A stretch of 64,000 nt of DNA from Mugil cephalus (GCF_022458985.1 NC_061790.1:14302397-14366396); one strand, 5' to 3'. Counted from the stretch's first letter, positions 1-11,031 are shown. Numbers and translations: made by a program. Notes: generated by a model not told the origin, from the letters alone.

Positions 1-5
1 ATAAG

Positions 6-158
6 ATGATGACCTACAGGTCATGGCTTACACTGGCCTGTTTGGCAGTGGTTAGTCTGATAGCGGCCGTGCTGTTAGTATGGCTGAATGTAGAGGAAAG
101 GGATGCTGTAAGTATCCCCCACAAAATAATTATTCCAACAGGGGGACCTAAAATTTGA
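6..158 (+). pseudogene. ERV-1 env leader peptide fragment
   Basis: This 50-codon frame starts with two consecutive ATG codons and contains one strongly hydrophobic stretch (about residues 7-26) like a retroviral envelope signal peptide. It stops at a TGA. The region that should encode most of the surface subunit is missing: the recognisable transmembrane part resumes within about 150 bp. This is inferred as env because it lies directly upstream of the transmembrane remnant in the same orientation. The sequence is broken and cannot make a full envelope. Confidence 0.5.
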
Positions 159-308
159 ACACGACGAGAAACTCACCAAGATCAATATGCACAGAAGTAC
201 GAGGGGTTGAGCTTATTATGAACGGGGTACCAGATAAGTATAAATTAGCTGATCAGATCGCAGCCGGGTGGGGAATCCATATTCCTCTGGATCACCCCTA
301 ACAAAAAT

Positions 309-879
309 GTGGAGGGAATAAATTATTTACATTACAATATCTACATATTGGCAAACTATACAAGAGATGGGTCTTTTACTGCACACCAGAATACACTTGC
401 TCTGATCCTGACTGAAAAGGGAGGTGTCTGTAGCATGTTTGGAGAAGTGTGCTGTACATTCATCCCCTATAATACTGCCCCTGATGGATCCCTGACCAAA
501 ACCTTGAGAGGCCTTAGAGCCCTCTCGAATGAATTAAAAGAACATTCTGGGGTCACCGACCCCTTATCTGGCCTGTTTGACAAAATCTTTGGTAAATTGG
601 AAAAAATTAGTAGTTAGCATAGCTACCTCACTGGCTATTGCATTTGTGGTGTTTGCTCTGTGTGGTTGTTGTTGCATCCCATGTATTAGGGCTCTCATCG
701 TGCAGTGTATCAACAAGGCGCTGGGGAATATGGAGTCCAAGGGAGCGCCCCCAGCGCATCAGATGAACCTCACAGAGGGCGTGACTCTGCTCGATCCAAG
801 TGCCGAGATACAGGAGAGGCCGTTCCAATATTCAGATGGGGACTCTGACAGCGAGCCTGACCTGGATGATGTAGTATGA
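309..879 (+). pseudogene. ERV-1 envelope transmembrane subunit, frameshifted
   Basis: Two overlapping frames (309-617 and 577-879) together cover the C-terminal part of a gamma-type retroviral envelope. The first holds the region before and through the disulfide motif CSMFGEVCC (a CX6CC motif) followed by CTFIP, typical of fish ERV transmembrane subunits. The second, in another frame, holds the membrane anchor (a hydrophobic stretch followed by a Cys-rich CGCCCIPC) and an acidic cytoplasmic tail. The frame change lies in 577-617. A frameshift plus the absent surface subunit make this a pseudogene. Its orientation matches the LTR at 1206-1688. Confidence 0.8.
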
Positions 880-1205
880 GCTCAGGGTCTACAATAACTG
901 ATCTTACGGTAGCATTTTGCTTTGTGGCTTGCTTCTAGGCTTTGGCTTTTGATATATGCGTATATATGCATTTTTTACACATATAGTGAATGTTAGTTAA
1001 TTTTCCAAAGATGTTGCACACACAACCTGAGCCTACCGGAGAGATGGCAACGTGTTTGTGGGAGCACGTTCACGTGACCGCTGGAAGGAGACCCAGGTTA
1101 CAAATATAGTTTAAATTGCATCCATACATCCATTTCATACAGGGTTTTTACATTACATGATATTTTAGGGGTGGCGTACCCTTCAGGCACGCCAACAGGG
1201 GGATT

Positions 1206-1688
1206 TGTTGGGTTTAAAGGGGTTAATAAGGCCTTCAGCCTGTGTATCAACTTGGGAAGAATCAAGTAGAATGTTACTTATGCTATCTCACCATATCAAT
1301 CGTTGTGTTTAGCTTCGCTACAGCTTGCTCACAGACTAGGACACATTACACCCAAATATCTCACATGCTGGAGACCAGATAAAGCTAATCGGTTACACAT
1401 AGAAACTCACTGACACATGATAGGCAGTACTCCTCCCCATTTTCTTACGGGTGAGGTCTAGGTAGAATAAGATTACTGTACGTCCCTGAAGTGGGGCTTT
1501 TGGTTCTTTTTACCCCTAAGGTGAACTGACCAAAGCCTCAGCGCTGAAATCAATATCTATTCTCTGTGTACCAAATAAATATCTAAAAACGTGAGAAATT
1601 GTCGCGTTATTTATGCGTAGGTGAACTACCCTTTCCAAACAGTATAAAGATCCTGGGCTGAAGGAGAGGAAAAGATTCCTCCTTCACA
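1206..1688 (+). repeat. ERV-1 3' LTR
   Basis: The LTR starts TGTTGGG just after a purine-rich tract (AACAGGGGGATT) and ends TTCACA, giving TG...CA ends and about 483 bp. An AATAAA lies at 1574-1579 and a TATAAA at 1644-1649. The TATAAA lies downstream of the AATAAA, an odd order for a promoter, so it may not be functional. The 3' end is fixed by the point where similarity to the second gpcpd1 5' copy begins (1689 with 25720). The partner LTR is outside the window, so the target duplication cannot be checked. Confidence 0.75.
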
Positions 1689-1733
1689 ACCGGACAACTC
1701 GATCCTCGTCTCCAAAAGAAGTTTTCAACGAAA

Positions 1734-1760
1734 ATGGGCGAGTTTATGAGACGCCGCTAA
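1734..1760 (+). other. Short upstream ORF retained in the pseudo-gpcpd1 first exon
   Basis: The frame ATG...TAA encodes MGEFMRRR and ends two bases before the GT donor. It matches the MGKFMRRR frame in the first exon of the intact gene at 25765-25791, with one substitution. In this broken copy it has no downstream coding sequence to regulate. Confidence 0.5.
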
Positions 1761-2653
1761 CGGTATGTTCTTGCTCTTTGTCACCTCGTTGTGTATGTAT
1801 GTTATGTCAATGCCTTCCACTGCGGCTATTTTTCTCTTTGCTAAATTTGTCAGCTGTAGCCAACACAAGCACATCAGCTGGTGCCGCATTATACACAGCT
1901 CGTAAATTCCTACACACTACATGCATCGTGATTAATGCTTCAATATTTCCCTTTCATTTTTCATTATTTTGTAATCATAGCTTTATTTATTATACATTCT
2001 GGGATGTGTCTTATGCAAATGTGGTGCGAAACATCTTTTTATTCATGGTATTAAAAGAATCAGTCTAAAATAGCAGAACCAGCTTGAAACAGAGAATATG
2101 AGCGTCCCACATCTAACGTCCCTTGCACCCCACATTGGTAGTTGTTTGGTTCTGTTTTAAACTGAAAAGATTAGCAAAAATGCCTTGGATTGGACTATAA
2201 GGAACATTTGTTTTGTTTATTTTAAACACATTTTTGCAGCGCAAACACCCTTTACTGTAATAGTGTAAATTAAAGGTCTGTTTTTAATGATCCGCATGCC
2301 TGTGTAATCCTACATATAGAGAGAATTTCAATCCATTATTCCGTGCTCTGGGTTCTTTAAGTTATTTATCTTAGAAGTCTAATACCATCTACTGTATAAA
2401 TTACAGTACCAAAAACAGCTCACTGGAGGGTCTTATCTGTGTTCAGCATGAATTTGTAAAGACTGCAGTTTTTCATTGAAAATACCTGCTATTTCTAATT
2501 TGTCCACTATTTTAGAAAGACAAGTGGACAGAATACAGCACTGAGACCCAGGACTAAACAGCAGTTTAAATTTCACTCAGAAATTTCATTTGTTTTCAAG
2601 AATAGTTTATTAAATGTAGACATTCTCCTAATCTAATTGTTCTTCTTTTCACT

Positions 2654-2934
2654 TGTTGTATATTGATTTGCTGAAGAAAGAAGTGATCACCGCTGACAAG
2701 TCTTATCTTGCATTTAAAAAGGTTTATTTACAAGAAAGAACAATGTCAAACTCTTGCCAAATCTGAGAGAGCTTCTGGCCAATCGTCGAATCCCCTCTCT
2801 CGTTCAGCTCCCACAGTCACCTTATATAGGATGGTCATCCCCAAGAACCCCCATACACAAACAAAATTTATGTCTTATGTCTGGTTAGTTTTACGAGCTG
2901 GCATCTGGTAAATGACCTTTTGACCTTTAAACTT
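2654..2934 (-). repeat. ERV-2 3' LTR (minimum extent)
   Basis: This segment matches 11032-11293 with about five substitutions and one 16-bp indel, roughly 2% divergence by eye. In the element's direction it has a TATATAAG box (about 2822-2829) and, further on, an AATAAA signal (about 2724-2729), the expected U3-R-U5 order, and ends ...ATACAACA. The inner (U3) boundary is uncertain: the outermost 70 bp of the 5' LTR have no clear match here, so the LTR may extend beyond 2934. Confidence 0.8.
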
Positions 2935-3733
2935 AGACCACCTAGAGTCTCGACCACCAAAAAACACATTCACACATTCAAACACAAAAAACATATTCAT
3001 TGTTATAACAGAAAGATATGTCCTTCTTACAGTACCAGTTACAGCACAACCCTTAACAATACAACAAATTCATGGAGTGTGAGAGCGAAAACCTATCAGA
3101 CGGTCATCTTTCTTAAAATGTCCACCTTTCAATCTAGACAGGAAATTCTCACGGCCCCTCTGTCTAAGGCGACCACACAGTAGTACTCCAAGCCTACTAA
3201 AAAAGAAGGATTTCTAAAATTTATATAGGGAAATATCTTAAGCAGAGTATATATATGGATACCTAAGAAAATAAATCAAAACCATATCCAACATCAGGCT
3301 GGTCGACCCATCGGACCCTCCATTGGACCTTTCCCTTCCTAGCATTACTTTCCTTAAACACCCCGAAAAAGAAAAGAAAACAACTGAGGTTCCAATACAT
3401 CCACTTTCTTAACAAGTACACATCAATGATATACACCACAACAAACTTTTAATATTGGCAAGACAAAAATATGTTGCACTGTGATCTTTCTCCTGAGTCC
3501 CACAATCAGTGTAAGGCCTCATCACAGTGTCCTTGTTCAGGGTCCTTCAGTCCCCGAGCATCCAGCTTCTCACATTGATCCTCCTTCAATATCCGTCTAG
3601 GAAGAGAGAGCACAGCAGTATCTTTGCAAACATTAAAAACAAATTAAAAACATCAACACATACATTAAATCACCCTTAAGTATGACCCACTATGATATAA
3701 GACTATAAAATAACCCATAACTAAATACAATCT
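2935..3733 (-). other. ERV-2 region between env and 3' LTR
   Basis: These 800 bp lie downstream of the envelope stop codon in element orientation. I see no convincing reading frame. The start of the 3' LTR U3 and the polypurine tract must be in here but could not be placed. Candidate purine runs in element orientation lie near 3328-3345 and 3364-3380. Confidence 0.5.
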
Positions 3734-5062
3734 TCAAAATGGGTACATCTCCATCAGGTGTCCTTCTACACTGATTTCCTCATCATACTCTCCCTCATCT
3801 TTTTTATTCAATAATGGCATCTGAGCTTGATGTCCAGGCATCACGACTCCAACCCACTTCAATATCATAGCCTTTGCAAAAGTCAACACCAATGTACAAA
3901 AACAAAACATTAAACATAAGGATAAAACAACTGCTATTGAAATCTGGGCCAGGATTGCTCCCATTGGACCAAATTTCTCCTGCAACCAAGCATTCGCAGA
4001 CCATCCAGCTCCCTTTGATGGACCAAACGCATCTCTTATGTTCCTCAATGCATCTATGACACTTGTCATATTGTCTGAATCATCAGGAATCAAAGTATAA
4101 CAGGCATCCCCAGTTAAATTTAAGGCCACACAAAGACCTCCTTGTTTAGCCAAAATATAATCAAGAGCCATATCAACGTCAATCGATGACTTTTCTGCGT
4201 ATTTGTCATTATCAATATGATCTGCCAAAAACATCACACCATACCATGGAAATAATCCTAGACCCCACTTTTCTGCTAAACTTATCCTCCAGTAAAAAGC
4301 TCTCATAGTATGAAACTGTGCCAATTCCCTTTTTTCCCTACTTCCAAGAGTAACATCAGGTTGAACCTCATCAGGTGCATGTCCCTTCTGCAAAGTAAAA
4401 ACCTCATAGGGAAGTTTCAGCCTTGCCAAATAACAACATCCTGTCCACCCATATGGTAAGAATATATATGCTTTATCATCACAGACCCACCAAAGATCTT
4501 TGAAGTTTCCCATGGTCACATTTCCTGGCAAAGTCTGATTCTTCACAATCAAAGTCCTGCTCTGTCTGTGATCTGGAGCATGAAAAGTCACTGTATATAG
4601 ATCATCAACAGCTCTATGGTCACGCTTTCCAAAATGCATCATATATTTGTCACAATCAGATATCCTCATAAACATCCCAGGACCATTATACGTATTATTT
4701 GAACAAAAACAGTTCGTAGACCTTACTGATGTCACTTCCATCGCATCAGGTTTTGCCGTTGTCATTTTCTCATTAGGACCAAATAAATTCATATAAGGTA
4801 AATCTACCAACCACAAACAGGTAAATCTAGGTTTAAAGAGGTTTACTGACAAATTCATAATGTTATCTATTTTTGATTGCTGATGATATAACAACCAAGA
4901 TGATGCAGAGAACTGACATTTAGAAATCAATGGTTCCGGTATCGCCTCTAAAATCGAAGGCCATGTGCCAGGTGCTGGAACTCTCACCACACATGGACCC
5001 TCTATTTTCCTCACTGATCTAACAGAATGAGTCAACTGCTGGAACCACAAATTTCTACTTGC
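3734..5062 (-). pseudogene. ERV-2 envelope SU/TM frame
   Basis: This open frame of about 440 codons continues directly, in the same frame, from the TAG at 5063-5065. There is no ATG at its head; the first usable start-like codon is TTG at 5050. Numbering from that TTG, it shows N-glycosylation sites, a Cys-rich surface part (GCCY at 204-207), a furin-type REKR at 238-241, a disulfide-loop region with spaced cysteines (C307 and C317, which is not a standard CX6CC), a membrane anchor at about 366-395 and an acidic cytoplasmic tail. Order and motifs are those of a gamma-type retroviral envelope. Lacking its own start and leader, it is probably not expressed as a normal envelope in this copy. Confidence 0.85.
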
Positions 5063-7375
5063 CTACAAGTCTGGAATTTGTAATGCCTTAGAATCAAAAC
5101 CAAATGCCTTCCAGTGTGCTTCCCTCTTCTGTATTGCTCGATGAGGTTCAAACAAATCTTCTGACGTCTCATCAAAACTCAAAAAGGCATCACCCTCATC
5201 TATCTGTTTAGACCTCAAGATTGTCACATCTTGTTCCTGTATTCTTTCTACAGATTTTGTAATTGTTAAAGACCCAATCACCGTCTCAGTGGCATCAGCT
5301 GCTACCTCATTTACAGAGCTCTTAGAAGTGACAGAAACAGAAACTGTATTAGTCACTTGAGTCGGCGTATTAACACTCTTAGTAGTTTCTGAAACTAGAT
5401 CATGCTCTGTTTGTACACTAATTATCCTCATAGTGGTCCCTGTAATAAATACCTTCTGAACTTCTCCAGCCACCGTTGAAACTTCAAGAGTCTGCAAGCC
5501 CTTTAATGTTAGCATTACCTTACGAGTTACATTACCCCCTATCCAATCCTTCTGAGGTAAAACAAACTTAAACTGTGGCTCTAAATAAGTACATGTATAT
5601 TCCCCTGGATCACCCCATGTGACATTATGCAAGAAAAGTGAACAATCTCCCCTAACTGTCAACCAGCACATGTCATTAACCAGAACATACTTCCTTTCAC
5701 TGGAGGGTATAGCATCAACTTCAGGCCCTCTTAATGCCACATCTTCACCACGGTTGTTTTCCCATTTTAAAGAACTGTCTCTACCGGTGTTCAACCTTCC
5801 ACACTTACATGGTAACTGAACTGATTCTCCCAAAGCCGCTTCAACACTAGTCTCTTCATACCGTTTTGGTTTAACCCTTCTTCTAGGTGGCCTTGAACTT
5901 CTTTGTTCGACTGAACCTCCCAATTGTCCTGACGCGGCATCACTGTCCTCTGCAGTCTCTGGTGTTTTGTTTTCCCTCGTGTTAGGCTTCTCAGTCTCTG
6001 GGGTGTGTTGGAAGTCAATATTACTAAATCTTTCTCCTTGTTCATTAACTGAAGAGTCACCTGTGGCATCATCAAAATCATGAACAAGATCATCAACCTC
6101 ATCTCTAACCTGAACAACTCCATCTTCCTCTTCTGAATCTTCCTCCTCTTGATACTGTGGGGGTGACACTTCTTCTGGTGCTTTAACACAATGTGATAAA
6201 TGATACCAAGTTGGAGACCCTTTAACCTGAACTGCAGTCCCAGTGCTACGAACAACTTCAAATGGTCCTTCACGACGTTCGTTATACCATTTCCTTCTAA
6301 ACACCTTTACAAACACCTTATCTCCAGTTTGAACCGTCCCCCTTTTTTGTCCATCAAGTCTCTCCTGCGCCTCTTCTTGACTCTGCCTGTCAGAAACATA
6401 TGTGGATATTTTTTTATGGAGGGTAGCCATGTATGTAACGTATGCTCGCATCTCATCTTCTAAGAGAGCTAAACTTGGTCCCTTTCCACCCGTACGCAAA
6501 CAAGGTGTTGGCATCCGTCTGCCTGTAACCAACTCATGAGGAGTCATGTGTAAATCACGCAACTCACTAGAGCTACACACCATCAATGCTAACGGAAGTG
6601 CTGCTATCCAATTTAGACCCGTATGTTGACAGATTTTGACAATACGATTTTTCAGGACACCATTCATCTTTTCACAAATCCCCTGACTCTGTGGATGATA
6701 TACTGCCCCAAGGTGCTGTTTAATGCCCAATTTCTGTAAAATCAATTTCACAGTCTTATCCACAAACTCCTTCCTGTTATCCGAAGATATTCGATCAGGA
6801 AGTCCCCACCTGCTTATGACCTCCCTGCACAGAAACTTGGCAACTGACTGAGCATCCTTTCGCTTAGTTGGACAAGCTTCAGGCCATCGTGAAAATCTAT
6901 CCACGACGACCAACATGTACCTCTTACCTCCAACTGGTTTTATCATATCGACAAAATCCACCACCAACTCACGCATTGGACCCCTTGGCGTTGGAATATG
7001 ACCCGGAGGAACCATCACACCCCTCCGAACATTATTTTTCAGACAGATAGTGCACCTGCTTATAACATAATCAATTTGCTCAAGCAAATATGGTGCCCAA
7101 AATCCATACTCTTTTATAATCTTCCTCCTAACTTCCCCCCTTGCAACATGGGCCAACCCATGTGCTTCCTGAATCATCAATCCCAACAGGTCTGGAGGTG
7201 CTACTATCAGCCCCTCATGATTTCTCCAAAGACCAGTAGAATCCTGTGTTGCCCCTCGATCTACCCACAACTGTTTATCCACCTCAGAGACAGCTTCCTG
7301 CATTAAGACCACATCTTTCACTGTAATCTTATCCTCCAAATCTACTTCATGTGTGACCAAGAAAACTTCACCCAA
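5063..7375 (-). pseudogene. ERV-2 integrase frame running into an Ig V-like segment
   Basis: This 770-codon frame has a zinc-binding HHCC domain (H72, H76, C108, C111), then the integrase core with D140, D199 and E235 (exact D-35-E spacing, catalytic triad present). The residue after DN is R where G is usual. A basic C-terminal DNA-binding part ends near residue 400. Residues 400-510 are acidic and hydrophilic. Residues about 512-625 look like an immunoglobulin V domain: C523, W538, and DPGEYTC ending at C595. A Ser/Thr-rich region follows to a TAG stop. No hydrophobic leader precedes the Ig part. It is in a different frame from RNase H (shift near 7375). The integrase call is firm; the Ig call is strong by motif. 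Confidence 0.88.
5501..5842 (-). other. Ig V-like domain inside the ERV-2 pol/env frame
   Basis: The segment has the hallmarks of a V-set fold: LGESVQLPC with the B-strand Cys (C523 of the frame), LKW with the C-strand Trp (W538), a hydrophobic residue pattern before FLHNVTWGDPGEYTC, and the F-strand D-x-G-x-Y-x-C with C595. Two additional cysteines (C570, C578) may form a second bridge. It sits between integrase and the surface subunit, where the N-terminus of a surface glycoprotein could lie. Capture from a host Ig-superfamily gene is inferred, not shown. Confidence 0.75.
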
Positions 7376-8115
7376 CTTCTCAGCTCCACTGCTGTCACTG
7401 CTTTTGCAGCTTCATCAGCCGCTTTATTACCCTGAGTGACTCTTGACACATGCTTCTTATGTGCTGCACATTTAGCTATTGCTATTTCTTTAGGTTTCAT
7501 CATAGCATGGAGAAGTTTCATTATCTGAGTGTGATGCTGTATTGGGGAACCATCTGTTTTCTTAAACCCTCGATTTTTCCATACCGATCCAAACAAATGA
7601 CACACATTATGAGCATATGCAGAATCTGTATAGACTGTCACACGCTTGCCTTCCGCTAAAAGACATGCTTCAGTTAACCCCACCAATTCAGCAAGCTGCG
7701 CTGATGCAGGCTGCGGTACCACTTCCGCTTTCTCAACAACAAATCCTGTTCCCTGGGCTTTTACCGCCGCATAACCAGCACTCAAATTATCTCCCACACG
7801 ATAACAGGATCCATCAGTCCAATATTCTAAATCTGCCTCACGCAGTGGAAGAGCTTTCAAATCTGACCTTAATCTTGAGTATTTCTCTGCTTCTTGAACA
7901 CAATCACGTAGTTCACCATCTTCTGGAGTTGGCAAATTCTCCGCTGGATTTATCGTAACACATCTGACTAATGTGACATCCTCCTGTTCTAAAAGCCTAT
8001 TATAGTCTCTAAGTCTAGGCATGGTCAACGTATACCTGCCATAGTTCAAAAGATTTCTGAGACTATGATGAGTAAGAACTGTCACTGGATATCCCCTCCT
8101 TTTATTGTAGTGCAT
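7342..8115 (-). pseudogene. ERV-2 RT connection domain and RNase H
   Basis: This 257-codon frame begins in the RT connection region (HHSLRNLLNYGRYTLT and ...INPAENLP, typical of gamma-like RT) and continues into RNase H with all four acidic catalytic residues: D101 in TDGS, E143 in LAELVGL, D164 in YTDSAYA and D234 in GNKAADEAAK. The polymerase palm and fingers (YxDD) are missing: upstream of about 8115 the sequence is gag. The frame ends at 7342, and integrase continues in another frame, so a single-base shift lies near 7375. The product would have been part of the Pol polyprotein. Confidence 0.88.
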
Positions 8116-9057
8116 TTATCCAAACATCTACAGCATCGATCTATATTCTCTTCAACTTCTCTTAAAATCTGTTGTCTTTCTTGTTCTCTATAAGCAGTTT
8201 TTATCTTGGCAGACTTCAAAAGAGTCGGACTCTCACTTTCCAAATCTTCATCACTGTCATCATTTTCACTTTTATTTCCACTTCCACTTTCAACTTCACT
8301 TTCATCTCTCAGTTCCATTCTTCTTCCTATTTTACCTCCTCTTCTTTCCGCACTGGCCAGTAGTCGTCTGACTGCTGGATCATATCCTCCCATGGCTTCT
8401 TCTTCATCACTCTGATCCTCCACTTCTCCAAAATCCATCCTTTTAATTCTCAATTGTCCTCTGGTCTCCAAACGTGTCGTTCTTTTTACTTTTTGTACTT
8501 GGATACATCCTAATAGTTGTCTCTGCTTTCCCCACTTCTATAACCTGCTCAGCCTCATTCTTAATGTGGTAATTGCCCTCTTGACTAATTACCGGAAGCT
8601 GAGGGTAAACTTCCCTGAGCTCCATCTCCTTTTTATATGGTGGAGGTCTCTGTACTGGAACTACATGTGAGAAGGGTGCATCAATCTCTGCCATTAACTT
8701 CTCTGTTTTCTTCACATTCTTTTTCATTTCATCTACAGTCTTCTCTTCACAGTCTTTCTTCATCTCCATCCATTTCTGTCCCTCCTTCTCAAACAACTGG
8801 AGAATGCCAAGCTCCGTTTGTCTCTTCTGTTTACGTCTTTCACCTTTTCTTCCTTTCTTTTCGTCTGCCTTATATGTGGACACAAGCACCTGTATTGTTT
8901 TTATTACTTCTGGATTAAAGGTTCCTATCACTGGCCATGGTTGCTCAATTTCAGGCCAACACTTACACCATTTCTGTGACATCTTTGCAATACCTTTAAT
9001 TAAAGAATTATTCTTCTGAACTACCTCAACAGGAGTAGTTACTTTTGAGTTATCCAT
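8082..9057 (-). pseudogene. ERV-2 gag: matrix and proline-rich region, frameshifted
   Basis: Two frames overlap at 8443-8471. The first (8443-9057) starts MDNSKVTTPVEVV, with a Trp-rich matrix-like stretch (KWCKCWPEIEQPWPVI), a charged coiled-coil-like middle and a late-domain motif PPPY in VQRPPPYKK. The second frame (8082-8471) continues with an acidic Ser/Asp/Glu-rich spacer and a short basic/acidic helix. Capsid and nucleocapsid are absent, and the frame runs out at the join to the RT connection domain. Known gamma-type gag order (matrix, PPPY-bearing spacer, capsid) fits. This copy is non-functional through frameshift and deletion. Confidence 0.75.
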
Positions 9058-11009
9058 CTTTGATATAATAGTGACCCCCCCCCCCCTCTACCTGTAATCA
9101 AATTCAACCTAATTAAAAATGACCTTAACTCTATTCTATTATCCTATTATTATGTTTATTTTAATTGATACATTGTTATTATTACTACTTATATTCCCCC
9201 TTTTTATCACAATCAACAAACAAATGAATAAATTTGCCAACTTCAGAGGATGCAAAAACAACCCTACAGATGTAAGAGCAAACAACGCCAGGTCCACACA
9301 CAATATCAACCATATACAAACAACCGATCAAATTGCAAGGTACAGCTTCCCCAACTTAGCAGAAATTAAACTCTGTTATTTGAATAGTCAGTCATTGCCA
9401 AGTCTCTAACTGCAGTATATATGTTATGTGCAAACAAATGAATATACTATTGTTGTCCCAAATCTGATTACCAATCAAACAATATATGTATCATCAATAT
9501 CAACCATTAACAAATGCATAGAGGTCAAAAAGCAGGTAGATTAGAAAGAGTCTGTGGATAAAATCACACTGGCCTTATTGCTGGGTTCAGATGTGTGTGC
9601 TGTCATCTGCAAGCCTCAAGTTTCATGTGAGGTAGACCAGCTGTTCTCTCCTCTGCCTCCAGACACCCCCCTTGTCCTTTTGCTTCCTTCTTGAACTCTC
9701 ACCCCATAAAAAGAGACAACAGACAAACACTTTAACATTGTAGAAAACCACTAAGTACAATACACTCTTTAATGTGACCAACACATTCCTGCCAACACTT
9801 TCCTTTATTATTTCTTTAAATATAAAGTCCTTTTTCTGGGGCTCATATATTTTAACAGTTTCCAAAGTCCTCCAAGCAGAGGCTCATAGTATTTTAACCA
9901 AAAAAGTCCCCTCAAAAGGCTCATACTATATTTATCAAACATCCTTTAAAGGCTCATCTATTTAGCAAATACTTAAGTATATTTTTATTTTATTATCAAC
10001 TAAATCTCTTATTTCCAAATTTAATTCCTTTTATTCAACATAAAAATCTAACATATCAATTCATAAAACCGGTTGACACATACACACTTCAAGAATCCAC
10101 AAACAACAAATAGAAAGCATACAAATTTAAAGTGATCACACATTTCTCTTCCAAATAACTAGGCCTCTAACTTCTCTCTAACTTCTAACTAACTTCTTTT
10201 CACTAACTACTATTTTCCATTTCTCTATTGACCTTTATTCCTATTTTCTTCTCTTTTCTTTTTTAGGCGATTCTTTCTAGCGGTCCTAGACCTGTCCTAG
10301 TAGCCTCAAGCTATAGAACCCCTTTTTCTCTATTCCTATTTAACTCTTATATCCTCTATTCCCATTTTCCTCTAAATTTACCTCTTTTTTAAACAAAAAT
10401 CAAAATGTTCCAAATTCCCCCTGGGCCCAGGAGTTCTCTCTCTCTCTTTTTTTTATCCTATTTTTACTTTAAGCCAATTCCTTTGAAGCCAATAAAGCCA
10501 ATTTTCACACTGCAACTAAAGACCATGTGTCTTACTAGTTACAGCGGTAAAGGGCCCGTCCACTTAACTTTGCACGATGTGAGTTCAGCGCCTCATGTTA
10601 CTAATTAGGCTTTTCTACTCTTATTTCTTCTATTCCTTTTCTATTCTCTTCTTCACTTTTTCTCTATTTGTAGGCCTACTCTTATTTCCTTTTATTCCTT
10701 AATCCTAAATTCTTTTTCTTATCTTCTTATTTCCTTTAAATCTATATCGTCCTTTCCCCCATTTTGCGTTGCCAGCAACGCAAAGAAAACCTCAAATTTA
10801 GAAATTTAGAACGACGAATAACTCCCATCAGCAGCACAACAACCACCCCACAAAGAGTCTTTAACGGTGTGACCCAACAGCAACACAGAACAGTCCCAAC
10901 GAGCAAACCAGCGCACAACATTGTGAAAAACTCACCCTGTATATAAGCCGGCTGATGCGGGAGTCAGCTCGTCAGAACTGAAAGCAGATGCCGAGAGGCC
11001 ACAAACACG
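9058..11009 (-). other. ERV-2 5' leader
   Basis: This is 1.95 kb between the primer-binding site and the gag start, much longer than the few hundred bases usual for simple retroviruses. In the + strand it is pyrimidine-rich with many TTTTCT/CTATTC runs and a run of ten C near 9077-9086, so purine-rich in the viral sense. The longest reading frame in viral sense (9623-9865, 80 aa) resembles nothing I know. It may hold packaging and splice signals or be an expanded or inserted segment. Confidence 0.55.
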
Positions 11010-11027
11010 TCCAAGTTCGTGACGCCA
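11010..11027 (-). promoter_or_regulatory. ERV-2 primer-binding site
   Basis: Four bases inside the 5' LTR, the element strand reads TGGCGTCACGAACTTGGA. It starts with the TGG that pairs to the tRNA CCA end, at the expected place. I could not assign the tRNA from memory. It is not the common TGGCGCCC lysine type. Confidence 0.6.
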
Positions 11028-11031
11028 CAAT

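Larger units (their letters stand above)
1..1688 (+). mobile_element. ERV-1: 3' part of an endogenous retrovirus (env remnant, 3' untranslated region, LTR)
   Basis: The window opens inside a provirus on the + strand. The order seen is an env leader peptide, a collapsed surface-subunit region, a transmembrane-subunit remnant, about 320 bp of non-coding DNA, a purine run (about 1190-1203) and an LTR. The right boundary is set by homology: from 1689 on the sequence matches the gpcpd1 5' exon copy at 25720 onward, so everything before it is insertion. The rest of the provirus lies left of the window. The CX6CC motif in the transmembrane part indicates a gamma-type envelope. Family assignment beyond that is not possible here. 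Confidence 0.85.

Noticed and set aside
1644-1649. TATAAA in the ERV-1 LTR as its promoter
   Set aside because: It lies after the AATAAA and only about 40 bp from the LTR end, the wrong order for U3-R-U5.
9623-9865. 80-codon frame in the ERV-2 leader as an accessory gene
   Set aside because: No similarity recognised, no start context, and the surrounding sequence is low-complexity.
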